A stretch of 64,000 bases of DNA, from contig JASFXZ010000035.1 of assembly GCA_032209605.1 (NCBI GenBank), forward strand, positions 4,159,001 to 4,223,000, read 5' to 3'. The DNA is from Mactromeris polynyma (taxonomy: Eukaryota > Mollusca > Bivalvia > Venerida > Mactridae). Each line of letters starts with the position of its first letter. The first letter of the stretch is position 1. Made by a program: the position numbers and the translations under genes. Below the pieces are notes generated by a model that worked only from the letters and a program-made list of their open reading frames with translations, searched no databases and was not told the DNA's origin. Positions 1 to 11,099 of this stretch are shown piece by piece.

Positions 1-363
1 ATTTTGACATTCACATTGATCAAAGCCCCGAAGAACGCGAGTCATGTTTTCCATAAACAACGATGTAATAAGGGTATATGTTTCACTATACAAAAGGTGC
101 ATTAATGCGATATATTGTCGATTGACATAACATAATCGGTATTGAAAATGACACGACTACACTATTATGAAGATTAAATTTGTGCAATAGACGGCTCAAA
201 TTTCTTCGATCTTTTGTGTTTACAGTTAAACAAAAAAGTAAGAAGTAAATCTGATAACCTGACTACTTAGAAAACTGCTACCATTTATGTATTGAATCAT
301 CCAATTATTGACGGGTTTGTATTAATTTCACGTCTGACGGACAAAGCTAATTAATGTCGTAAG

Positions 364-2880
364 TCACCAATGTCTTTCAGTCTCAATTACTCTTCGACTT
401 TGTCCCTGATTTGTTAAAGCAAGATAATTCAATCTATTTAGCAAATAGCATGCGTGTATCACCTCGCTTACAATAGAAAACATGAAACCGGACATGGAAG
501 TTATTAAGGTGATCAATTTCCTGTCTGATATTATTAAGTCGGACATATTGAGAAAAGAGTTGGTGAATAAATTTTCGCCCGGTTGAAAGTGCAAGGTAAG
601 TATTGCTGAAGTTTGCTCTACAAACAAAACATTTGACATTTCATATGTACATGATCGATTGGAATGAATAGGAATACAATTGTGGGTCAATATCATTGCT
701 CTGTGCTCACGTAATAAATGTAACGTTACTTACTCTTTACTCTTATAAGCCATATCATGCAAGATTATTTATATGTATTAAAACTGAAATAATTATCTAA
801 ATATGTTTTACTTATGATACTACAAACAACATTCATAATAAATCCCAATGTTAAAGGAAGATAATGCAGATTATTTAACAATTAACAGGTATGAGTGACC
901 TCCCTTGCAGTAGAAAAACCTGAAATCGAAAGAGGAAGTTTTTAAGTTGATAAATTTCCAATCTGATGCAATACAGTCGGACATTTTGAACAAAGAGTTG
1001 GTGAATACATTTACGCTTGGTTGGAAGCGCAAGGTTAGTATTGCTGATGTTTGCTCTACAAAAAAGCATTTGACATAGGAATACGATTGTGTGTCAATAT
1101 CATTGATCTGTGCTCCCGTTATAAATGCAACGTAATTTACTCTTTATTATGAAATAGTATGCAATAATATGTATATATATAATTATATGGACTGTTGTTT
1201 TCCCGGAGGTCTGTGTGGAGAGGCATTGTCTTATGTATGTGACGATCCATGTAGCAACTTATTCTCTCTCTTATATATCAAAACTGTAAAACTAATTTAA
1301 ATTATTTTTACTTCTGATACTGCGTACAACATTTCATAATAAAATGAAGGTGTCCTCCTATTGTTAAAGGAAGATAATTCAGATTATTTAAAATTTAACA
1401 TGTATTAGTAACCTCCCTTGCAATAGAAAAACCCGAAACCGAAAGAGGAAGTTATTAGTTTGATAAATTTCCAATCTTATGCAATACAGTCGGACATATT
1501 GAAACAACTTATTGTCGAGTATTTGTTTGCTTGGTTTATAGTGCAAGGTTAGTAGTGTTGATGTTTGATCTACATAAATAGTTTTACATGTTAATATGTA
1601 AAAGATGGTGATTTCCGCGACAGCTTGTTTACTTATATATATTAACATATTTACTGTGTATATGTAATGCTTAAGTCATTTTATGTTTATATGTTGGAAA
1701 TCAATGACCATGAAGAGGTTAATATGTTTGAGGTTAGCGAACTGTTAAATTGATTTAAATCGACAGTATTCTTACTGACAGTTTTCAAGGCTGTAAAGTT
1801 CTATAAACTTTTTAATTCTTGTTATAATTTAGATCAATATTAGGTTCTCCTTTTTCCATGTGTTGTTCCTTGGATTGATATATTACTCGTGCCCCCAGTT
1901 TCGCCCGTGTTCACTACTTACTTAGTCATGTGGTGTATTCAATTCACTTCATTTCCGCCCTGGTGGTTCCCTTAAATGTTCTATGGTAGGTTTTGGTCGT
2001 TAGCCAGACAATTCATTACTTCCTCATTCCCATTCAACTCAAGAAATGTTTCGTAGTTTTTTCTGGGATTTGTGCGGATAGGAATTGTCCTGTGTGCGCT
2101 GTTTAGCAATACTATTGAAATTACATAACATAGCAAGGTGAAATGTTCACTGTTTTATCGTTATACAGTCCTTCAACTAATACTACTATAATTTAGTAAA
2201 AATGTCTAAAAATCATGAAGTTATTTGAAGTTTTGGTACTGTGGAATTGTACATGTTGTCCGGTAAATCAGACTAAGTTCACAAGCGATAATTTTGCAAA
2301 AGAAACACATGCTTACCATAAACCTGTCAAAACACATGACAAGGCTATCGCCTTAAAACGACGGATTTCTCAACATCAACACGTAATCTACATCTTTTGT
2401 AAAGTTATCTTATCAACGTTACTGCTTACGACTACACCAGAATACCAATTATAAGCATAGTTTTTGTAATTATACATTCAATATTTGAGTACAATTATTC
2501 TACTACACATCATATAGCTTCAATATTATCTGGTAAGAAAAGAGCGCTACATAAGAATCATTCTTGGTTCAAGAGCTAATATTCTCTAATACACTTTGAT
2601 TACGCATACTTACTCAATAAAAGACTGTTTATGGTACAAGATTATCGTCAATCACCCATGCCCTTCAGTCTCAATTATGATTTATTTGCCTCCTTTGTCC
2701 TACTATTGTTAAAGAAAGATAATCTATATACAAATGACAAATAACATGCACGAGTAATCTCCCTTGCAGAACAAAATCTGAAACCGAAATAGGAAAAGAT
2801 AGCTGATAAATTTCCCAAACTGATGTAATAAAGTAGGCCATTTTGAAAGCAAATGGTGATGAATATAATTTTTGATGTCA
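364..2880 (+). repeat. tandem array of ~440 bp units (four copies)
   Basis: Four related direct copies begin near 413, 850, 1363 and 2708 at the shared word GTTAAAG, followed by a conserved ~220 bp core (AGATAAT, CTCCCTTGCAG, GATAAATTTCC, CAGTCGGACAT, GCAAGGTTAGTA). Units 1 and 2 are 437 bp apart. Units 2 and 3 are 513 bp apart because a ~80-90 bp dispersed repeat sits in the tail of unit 2. Copy 4 is more diverged and separate from the other three. On the plus strand each core looks like an exon (acceptor-like CTCCCTTGCAG, donor-like GCAAG/GTTAGT), and in copy 2 a short reading frame of ~39 codons is open between them; copies 1 and 4 have stops in it. I do not recognise a protein family, so I call it a repeat; a decayed duplicated exon is the alternative. 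Confidence 0.65.
1187..1280 (+). repeat. dispersed short repeat family, copy 1
   Basis: Carries the family core GTGTGGAGAGGCATTGTC followed by TTATGTATGTG and GTAGCAACTTATTCTCTC. The flanking array unit lacks this block at the same place in its neighbour, so it is an insertion of about 80-90 bp bordered by TATATAT-like sequence. Other copies in the window lie near 7730 (minus), 10955, 15170, 42960, 43110, 44490 and 53830. I do not recognise it as a named family; it has no coding capacity, so a non-autonomous element is likely. Confidence 0.7.
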
Positions 2881-2884
2881 ACTC

Positions 2885-3818
2885 GTTAAATTAAATATTG
2901 AACTCGTTAAATAAAAAAATATGAAGTTCGCCAGTGGCTCGCTTCGCATCATTTTCTTCAACTCGTTCAATAAATTCAATGCTAATACAACACTCATTCA
3001 ATATCCTCTATATACTCAATGACATATAAGTGAACCTCAAATACAATAAAGTATTTTATCAGTGATTACGTAATAGTTCAGAGTAGAGTAATATTGATCA
3101 ATTGTGTTTATTGCAGGGACGGATACAAAATCTTCGGTAAGGGGAGGCGTACATAATGGATGGGAATACAAGGGGTGTTTGTGAACGGCGTTTTCCCCCT
3201 GATTCTCAAGAGCAATCTACCAAATGTTGCTCAATGCATCGCCAAGCTTAATACACATATTATACATTGATAGGGTAAGAAAATGACTTTTCAGCTTTAG
3301 ATACATGATCCTAAACAGATCTTTCAACATAAATTGTTTAAGACATGATAATTTTGGAATATGCTATTGATATCATATCGACTTTTTACATAAGTCGGGG
3401 TGCACGCCAGCTCAACCCCCGCTTAAATATATTTATTTGTTCAGTACTTTGAAGGTGAGTGACTCCGAGCTGTGAACATTAAGAGTTTCCTCTTTAACGC
3501 TGAAACTTACCCATTTTTGTAAATTAATTGAAATAAAAAACCTCACTATTGGTTTCAGTTAAAGTGGCTGAGTACACGTGCACATGTTTATATATAGCTT
3601 TTAGAGACGTCAGTGGCTCGAGACTTCATCCGACCTCTCCCTCAAACTTTCGATTTATTGCGTTTTTACTTTTACGCCGTATACACGTGTGTCTGCTTCC
3701 ACGTTGATTCGTTGTAGTATACGTGGTTAGATGTGATACTGTTGTGTATTCACTACACATTTATATCACCAGAGACATGTACGCATGCCATATAGTATTA
3801 AGACATTCTTAAGTTCCC
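2885..3818. other. intergenic, upstream of the Mab-21 gene
   Basis: I see no coding region. The last ~250 bases should include the promoter or 5' untranslated exon of the Mab-21 gene downstream; no convincing TATA box or donor site can be singled out. Confidence 0.4.
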
Positions 3819-3881
3819 ATGAAAAAACTACGTTGCTGTATTTGTCATAATAAATTGCATAGTTTCTATTATATTTTCAGT

Positions 3882-6077
3882 ATGGCAGGCTCGCAGCAGG
3901 ATCATAGAAACTTATCTTTGATACTGTCAGAAGTACTCAGTGATGTAGGAGTGAACGAGGAGATGGTAATGAGAAGACGAAATGGTAATTTGTTGCGTGA
4001 ATCTATACAGAGATTAAACACAAATTGTGGTGAATTTTTGTATTTCTTCGACAGTCAGTCCGAAGGGACAACTACAATAGGATTAAATTCTGATGTCGAT
4101 GAACTGTGGTGTATTAATTCGTGCCATGTAATGCAGGACTGGGCAGACTGGAATCCTCATGGAATGAATATGCTAATGGTACAAGATGAAACTACAGCAC
4201 CTGGATACTGTCTACTACAACTCTTGCAAAATGACGCTCCTCTCCCAGTAAGCTATGTTCCTGACAATGCATTTTATAAGGATGGTAAAGGGAGAATTCT
4301 TTTGAAAAATACGATATTTCATAATGTATTTGATGATATTGGTAACCTAGTACAACATGGATCGGCTTTAACTGAGTCAGGCAGTGCACATACGATTGAG
4401 CAAGATATTGTTCCGGCATTTCATTGTGAACGTTGGCCGAGACAAGGCAGACAGTGGCTTCATCGAAGAAGTGTAGGAGGATGGCCAGCCATACAATTAA
4501 AGACAGCGTCTGAAAGATCCGGGTGTTTCCTTGTACCAGTAGGTAGCAAACGAAATGTTCCTAATGAACTAGAATGGAGAATTTCAACGTCTTATGCGGA
4601 GAGATCCTTAATGTTTAGTTTAAACATCACACACTTGCGATGCTACGTATTAATGAAAATGTTATTAAAATCACACATCAATCGTGGTTGTGACAATGTG
4701 ATATCAAGCTATATGTGCAAAACTGCCGTACTCCATTGTGTAGAAAATACTAACACTGTACTCTGGCAAGGACATAATCTATTAATTTGTCTTAATCAGA
4801 TATTACGGGAATTATATAATTATGTTCTTAATATCAACTGTACTCACTTTATCATTCCCGAGAATAATCTCATGGCTGGGAGAATATCAGCAGAACAACA
4901 ACAACGGTTGTTAGGTAACATTTACCATATAATAAACAGTAATGGTAGAGTGTTGTTTGAAATACAAACCGATGATATCGGTGCAAGACTTAAGATAAAA
5001 TTGAATATAATTCAGGAAATTCCCGTAAATTTGCGCTCTGCTGTATTTATACGTAGGTGCATCACTGGTGACATTATGTACCTTGCAGCGCGGGAAAACA
5101 TCATTATACATATAGGCAATTTGACGAAAATCAATAATAAAGATAATATACGAGTAGTAATACAACATTTACTTTGTGTGTTTAACCGAAGTAAGGAGCA
5201 ATACTCAGTGTCTAGTCATTCAGAACAAGAAGCGTGCAGACTTATGTTACCTTTAATATGTTCTACAATAGGGTCTGTGCTGGTTACCTTTGATATAATG
5301 CTGAATAAACCATTCTCTGGCATTGCATTCGAATGGTTCAAGTTAGGAGTTAACTCGGATATATCGTCTGGTTGGTTGAAATTAGCAACTGCATATTACA
5401 GAACCGGTAACTATAGTGCTACGGAGACTATATTACGTTACGTCGACCAGAGATATGATATAAATATTGTGAAGCCCACATGTGGATGCCATAGTGAAAT
5501 AGCGTCATACGTTGTACCAGGCTTTGATACTATAGCAGACCAAATACAGACTAATGCTATCGGACGTTTTGTATCATACTGTGTGATTTTCATGCGTTGT
5601 GAGGTTAATATTGTACCACATGAAATGCAACAAGAATATTCCCGGTCAACACAAGAAGATATTCAGTATCGCAACTTCAGCGATAAAAAATGGATGGATT
5701 TTGCAGTAGTTGATTCACTTCCATACTTGTATTTTCTACAATACAAAACATATGAACGTTTGAATAACCGTAGAGAACAAGGGAGGGCTCTACACAAACT
5801 ACAACACGTTATACGTGATGAACGAAACTTGAACCACAAGGAGACGGCTTTGAATCTTCTTGGACAATGTATGGAACAAGAGAAGCTTCCAAATGGAGCT
5901 TTCAATTATTATGAAATATCACTTCTACTACGACCACGGAATAACGCGCACAGTTTCATCGAGCAGGAATGTTGTCATAAACATGTAGAACTTGTCATTA
6001 AGAACTTAGTTATTACGTCATTCATGAAAGTTCATGACGGCTTTAATAAAGATGACTGGATACACTTTATGAAATAA
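3882..6077 (+). CDS. Mab-21 domain protein (cGAS-like receptor type)
   Basis: Intact frame, stop at 6075. It can be read from an ATG at 3819 (752 aa), but the pyrimidine-rich ATATTTTCAG at 3871-3880 looks like a splice acceptor just before ATG 3882 (731 aa, MAGSQQ...), so I take 3882. Numbering from 3819, residues 79-94 hold the nucleotidyltransferase signature (SQSEGT then DVD), residues ~206-228 the WPRQGRQWLHRR and GWPAIQL block, and 251-270 the Mab-21 hallmark LEWRISTSYAERSLMFSLN. Residues ~520-560 (LKLATAYYRTGNYSATETIL) look like a TPR-type helical repeat. The family includes cGAS and animal cGLRs, which make cyclic dinucleotides on sensing nucleic acid. The Gly of the usual GS motif is Asp here (DSQSEGT), so catalysis is uncertain. 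Single exon and no neighbour in the same pathway. Confidence 0.9.
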   Translation: MAGSQQDHRNLSLILSEVLSDVGVNEEMVMRRRNGNLLRESIQRLNTNCGEFLYFFDSQSEGTTTIGLNSDVDELWCINSCHVMQDWADWNPHGMNMLMVQDETTAPGYCLLQLLQNDAPLPVSYVPDNAFYKDGKGRILLKNTIFHNVFDDIGNLVQHGSALTESGSAHTIEQDIVPAFHCERWPRQGRQWLHRRSVGGWPAIQLKTASERSGCFLVPVGSKRNVPNELEWRISTSYAERSLMFSLNITHLRCYVLMKMLLKSHINRGCDNVISSYMCKTAVLHCVENTNTVLWQGHNLLICLNQILRELYNYVLNINCTHFIIPENNLMAGRISAEQQQRLLGNIYHIINSNGRVLFEIQTDDIGARLKIKLNIIQEIPVNLRSAVFIRRCITGDIMYLAARENIIIHIGNLTKINNKDNIRVVIQHLLCVFNRSKEQYSVSSHSEQEACRLMLPLICSTIGSVLVTFDIMLNKPFSGIAFEWFKLGVNSDISSGWLKLATAYYRTGNYSATETILRYVDQRYDINIVKPTCGCHSEIASYVVPGFDTIADQIQTNAIGRFVSYCVIFMRCEVNIVPHEMQQEYSRSTQEDIQYRNFSDKKWMDFAVVDSLPYLYFLQYKTYERLNNRREQGRALHKLQHVIRDERNLNHKETALNLLGQCMEQEKLPNGAFNYYEISLLLRPRNNAHSFIEQECCHKHVELVIKNLVITSFMKVHDGFNKDDWIHFMK

Positions 6078-6091
6078 AAAATAAAATAACC
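6074..6091 (+). promoter_or_regulatory. polyadenylation signals
   Basis: Two AATAAA-type hexamers (AATAAAAAATAAAATAA) begin within the Mab-21 stop codon region, so the 3' untranslated region would be very short if the first is used. Confidence 0.5.
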
Positions 6092-6244
6092 TGAATATCT
6101 ATTTTATTCCAAAACGAAAATTAACCGTCATTTCTATAATTTGTGACTAAAAATTGAAAAAAATACACATTTGAAATAATTAAAAAGAGTCTATGATAAT
6201 GCTTATTGTTTGGTAAGTTTTCATAGTTGGGTGACTAAAATGGA

Positions 6245-6530
6245 CTATAAGTTATGTGTATGTGGATGCATTGAGAATTATAAATCAACCTATATCCACA
6301 TATTGCTTAAAACACACTTAAATAACTATCCATGTCCATAAAAACATTATTCCTCCAGTATTGATGATCAAAACATATATACATATATTTCATACAGTGT
6401 ACATCGTTTGCATTATACATAACTCTAATACTAAAATGAACTAAACGTTAGGTGTATGTGGATGCATTGAAAATTAAAAATAAACTTATATCCACATATT
6501 GCTTAAAACACACTATCCATGTCCATTAAA
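6245..6530 (+). repeat. ~80 bp direct repeat with hairpin arms
   Basis: A block reading GTGTATGTGGATGCATTGA ... TATCCACATATTGCTTAAAACACAC ends with ATCCATGTCCAT. It occurs near 6254-6342 and again near 6451-6527. Within each copy TATGTGGAT and ATCCACATA are inverted and could form a ~40 base hairpin. Function unknown. Confidence 0.6.
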
Positions 6531-7729
6531 CAATTGACTTCTGATACACTGCTTTACACCATGAAATTGTCCTAGCAATATATATGGTTTACAATATTGG
6601 ACACCGGTGTAACTGCAAACAAGGAAGTGGTATAGTTGTCTTATAGATACGCTAACGTTTGTGTGTATATCGTATAGACAATGTCACGAGACTGTCTATC
6701 CAACTAATACATAAGTATAATACATTTCATGGATCATTGTATATACGATGTATACACGTAAAGGACGCTAACTCCTCACAACGCTTATATCCTTACAATG
6801 TTACACATTTAAAACATGTTTTGGCATATAAAGTCGGACCACGTTAATTTGAATTCATCTGGTCCGAAATTATATTTTTGTAATTTCTAACAGTAGATAG
6901 TTTCGAACAGCCCATTTCAATACGTCGTGCCGAAAAAGAAACATCGGGATGTGACATATATTTCGGATGATATCAAAAATTCGGTTAGAAGGTTGTCGAA
7001 TAAACGAGGTCAGACTGTATTTAGTTTATACAGTTTTTTTTATTTAATGACTTACATTATTTCTAATAAAAAACTTTATATCTGATAGATAAAATCAAAA
7101 TATAAAAATACAAAACAACAGATTACTGACAATATGGTTGTGTTGGTAGAGATGGACAACACGGAAAACATCAAACACGACAAACATACCATTCTCAGTC
7201 GCTCGCTTTATATGCTGTCATCCCCGCGCAATGCAATCTAGTACTTACACTCAAACGTTTAAGGAAAAATCATGTAAATATGGCTCAGACAAAAACACAA
7301 CAAAGGGAGGTTATTATCAAATTGATTGACTAGGAGTTACTGTTCATGAACTCGTCACTTCTGCTCATTGCCATTTCATCATATTTAAAGTTGATAATCA
7401 TTCTTAACGATAGTTATACAGTTAAACTCCGAAACAATTAATATGACCAATGCACGCTCACAAACGGGCACACGTCTTTGTCCACGTTCCCTCACTAGTA
7501 GTAGAATACATATATTTACATACATATATTGGTATATACATGTACTGTAGTTCAACAAGCATACGTCATTCAATTAACAACACAAGAACATTAAATGATT
7601 GAATTATGAAGTTCAGACAAACAAGGGAACATACACAAACTATAACAATAATATGAAAAGAAAGTAATGAACACAACATTTAAATATACATCTGCATTTT
7701 GTGTGCCAATATAACTAAATACTGTACAA

Positions 7730-7865
7730 GAGAGAGAATAAGTTGCTGCAGGGTTAACGCCACATACATAAGACAGTGCCGCCCTTCACAGACATCTGGG
7801 AAAACAACACCATAAAACATAAGGCACTTGAGGAGGCCCAAGGGCACACACATCAGTGTCCACAT
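7730..7865 (-). repeat. dispersed short repeat family, minus-strand copy
   Basis: The reverse complement reads GCCTTATG, GTTTTATGGTGTTGTTTTCC, CAGATGTCTGTGAAGGGC, ACTGTCTTATGTATGTGGC and GCAGCAACTTATTC. This is the same order of blocks as the copies at 1187 and 10955, with a longer 5' part that includes CTTGGGCCTCCTCAAG. Confidence 0.65.
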
Positions 7866-8764
7866 CTTTGCGGGTAAAAATATCACGAATCAGCTTTTTT
7901 GAATTTAGTTTCAGAAACGATTGCAAAGTATCATAATTAGTATTGCTACATGGAATTATTAAGTATGTAAAATGTATACATCTGCGAACACGGGAATTTA
8001 CTCTGGCTTTCTTCCATTCGTAAAATGTGCAAATATTTCCATGTCAAAAACTTCAACCACTTAAACAAGACCTTTAATTTTCATACAGGAATATCTATTA
8101 AACATTGTAATGAGTTCCAATTTGCAGACACAAGCTTTAGTTACAATACACTCAACCCTTGGTGGTACTTAACATACATGTAAGCCATTTTCACCTATAA
8201 AAAGTGTAACAAATACTATGTACGTTTTAATGATGATGCTTTGACTAAATATATCGATGAGTACAGACGTGTCCATCAATGACACCTCTGCTGTATATCA
8301 ACACTAACACAGATATTAATCAAGTAAACAGCCAAACACAGCTACCCAAAATTATAACTACAATCGAGTATACAGCTTAACACATTTACCCAAAATTTTA
8401 ACAAAAACAGAAACAAACTGTAATTTGTCTGGTAATTATTGACAATACCAGGAAGTGCAGGGACAAGAACCTTAACCTGGGTGAATTATTGTCGAATTCT
8501 CTCCTTTGCGTACTAGGTAGCATTGTTTGTCCGGACATTAAATTTAACACAACAGTAAATATGTTAATGAAAATTGATATGGTGATATGGACAGTAAGGA
8601 GAAGTACAGAGCACAAGAACCACATCTTGCTACTCCTTCATCCCCCTTTCAACTCTAAAACACGGCGATGGGGATACAAGGTAAGTCATTGTGAAAACGT
8701 GATCAGTACGTAACGTACGTCGCACGTGCATGATTGGATATTGCACGATCTTCCGACAGATACA

Positions 8765-8815
8765 GTAGTGTTGTCTGTCTGAAGTCTAGCGCTCTACCAA
8801 TTGGCATAACCGTGC
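8765..8815 (-). repeat. possible tRNA-derived SINE fragment
   Basis: The reverse complement contains GCCAATTGGTAGAGCGCTAG, resembling a polymerase III A box. No clear B box follows, so this is a weak call. Confidence 0.3.
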
Positions 8816-9071
8816 GAGCTTGCAAATTAAGTTTATTTCAACCACCTGTTGTTTTTGTTCAGTGGACAGATGATTGATTGTCCGGATCTAGATGATATTG
8901 ATCAATCCTACAGGAAGTCAATGAATGTTTAAAAGTTCCATAAGTGCTTCATCAGCGAACGTGCTTTAGCTACATCATTTTAAATCTACAATACTTCATA
9001 GCTTACGTGTGATGAAGTGGTGATTATATGTTTTTGTTCCGTGCTCTTATCATCCGCTTGCAATAGGTGGT

Positions 9072-9488
9072 TTATAAACCCAATTCAAAAATACCTCAGC
9101 CATGTGCACTGGATCGTACGTTTTCTCGATCGTGCAATTGGTGGCAATTTGGCCGAAGTACGACCAATCGCAATGTTGCTACGCTCTCCATTTGCGATCG
9201 CATACTGCGATTGCTCTTAAGACTGGTGGTAGGGCATCGTCCGATCGATGGTGCATGTAGTCGTGCGATCACTAACGAGTGAAGAAGATCGATCGCAAGA
9301 TCAATCTTAAGTAATCGTGCGACTAGTGGTGGCAATCAGTGACTGCTCCTACGATGAATAGTGGCGTCCACAGGTCGCATGATAACCTACGATTAATATT
9401 GCGATCGATCTTCTCCAATCTTTGGTGATCGCACTACCACACACACCGCCGATCGTACGGTGACCTACCACCAGTATAAACCCAATTC
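9072..9488. repeat. CGATCG-rich inverted-repeat element (MITE-like)
   Basis: About 400 bp dense in CGATCG, GCGATC and CGTACG words, unlike the AT-rich surroundings. The 14 bases TATAAACCCAATTC occur on both sides (from 9072 and from 9475), which would fit a target-site duplication. Inside, ACTGGTGGTAGG near 9221 pairs with CCTACCACCAGT near 9465, and the following ~45 bases of each arm remain complementary. No protein is encoded that I can support. Confidence 0.55.
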
Positions 9489-10394
9489 GTTAAGGATTTC
9501 ATTATCGATTTCTCCATTCTTTTGGATATGGGGTGGGAAGGTTGTTTAAATCATATTTGCAATTATGAACCGATTAATAGGTTGTATTTAGGTAAGCACG
9601 ATATTGAAAGAAATAGCGAATTTGAGTTATATTTCTGTTATGTTTATACATTGTATACTTGTAACTGAACTGTTTGAGTACCCATATACATAATATGTTT
9701 GATATAATATTTTATGTTGTTACATATGTTACCATGACCACAATAAAGTATTTTGTATCGTATTGGTAATGAAAAATAATAGAAACAATTACAAACGTTA
9801 AATTTGATGTTTAGCTCTTCGAGCAAAAAATAACAAACGTATTTGTAACTTTAAAAGAGGGAAGTTACCACTGTGTGTATTGACGTATGTTATGGACAGT
9901 TTGATAACTTGCATGTTTGAAAATATTGAGTGAAAACGAGTCAGATCTAATGTTTTATAAACCAATAATTGTCTTTAAAAAAGATAAACGGCGTAGATAG
10001 AATGATGTCTTCCGGTATATTAAATGAAATAATGTTTTTGCAACATGTTGAAAAATAAATCCTTTCAAAAAATCAACTCAGATCTATATATACTTTTATC
10101 ATGGACCTGTTATTTCATGCTAAAACTTATTAACTATTTCCTGCAAAATTCGAACTGCTAACGAACGCACATCTTACGAAAACACTGTTTCGTGGCCTCT
10201 TGGGTGAACGAAAACCCCGTTTGGTACCTGTCGGGTGATAATATGATTGGCCAGAATTTACAAAACCCGCTTCGAGGACATAATTGTGTTGGTAAAAAAT
10301 GTAGGTCAAAATCAGTGCTTTACAGCTACGCCAATTAAACATGTGAAAGAATACATCGTCTATCATCTGGGTATACGTCTTTTTGATTATTTCG

Positions 10395-10810
10395 AACAGA
10401 CAGCCAACCTTGCGTTCGGTTAAGGCTAACACTCGCTCGAGTTACGAAACGATACACGCGGTTTGCTACTGAACGCACAGTTTGCCAAAAAGTGCGCGCC
10501 CACTGTGCGCCCACTCGCTCGTGCAACTCCGAGGTAGCACGCGAACTTGAGAGCCGAACACTGCGTTCAGTTACGGCTAATTGTCGCTCCTGTTTTGTTT
10601 TGTATCCCTGGCCCACCGTATCACATTGTATGCACACGGGGAACCAAATTGCAAATTGAACTCAGGGCGGGTTCCTTATCTTTACTGTTTTTGAGGCAGA
10701 CAACCAGAAAACAAACGCGGCGGTCAATACACATATTAGCGACGCGAACTGTGAGCGGCTTCCCTTAGCCGTAACTGAACGCAAGGCAGGTTTGGCGAAC
10801 CGAAGTTGAC
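10395..10810. repeat. inverted-repeat element (MITE-like)
   Basis: CCTTGCGTTCGGTTAAGGCTA at its left end (near 10408) is mirrored at the right end (near 10765-10787) by TTAGCCGTAACTGAACGCA followed by AGG. A second internal copy of TGCGTTCAGTTACGGCTAA starts near 10561 in direct orientation. The segment is GC-richer than its surroundings, and the short frames in it have no recognisable domain. Confidence 0.5.
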
Positions 10811-10954
10811 ACATAACAAAAATCAATAAGTTTCGGCCTTTTGTCGCCATATGTTTTGACGTATCCTGTTATCTTTTCCATCCATTCATTCCCCCATTGT
10901 TTGGTTTGTCCTCTTTGATTCTCCTAGTTATCCCCTATGGTCGGCCAGGCCATC

Positions 10955-11095
10955 AGTGGTGCCCCTGTTCCCTTGCGAATTTACAATGTACCTCCAAATG
11001 CCTTATGGTTTATGGACTGTTGTGTTCCTGGATGTCTGTGTGGAGAGGCATTGTCTTGTGTTTGTGGCGTTTCCTGTAGCACACTGATTCTCAAT
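10955..11095 (+). repeat. dispersed short repeat family, copy with long 5' part
   Basis: Holds CCTTATGGTTTATGGACTG, GTGTGGAGAGGCATTGTCTT and GGCGTTTCCTGTAGCA in the family order. A pyrimidine-rich stretch from about 10870 (including ATGGTCGGCCAGGCCAT) may belong to the same element, because a similar word ATGGTCGGCCAGACCAT precedes the copy near 44490. Confidence 0.65.
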
Positions 11096-11099
11096 AACT

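Larger units (their letters stand above)
6531..9060. other. intergenic, no gene seen
   Basis: Open frames here are short and lack family motifs. The stretch contains the minus-strand dispersed repeat near 7730-7865 and a weak tRNA-like box near 8765-8815, and otherwise AT-rich unique-looking sequence. Confidence 0.4.
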
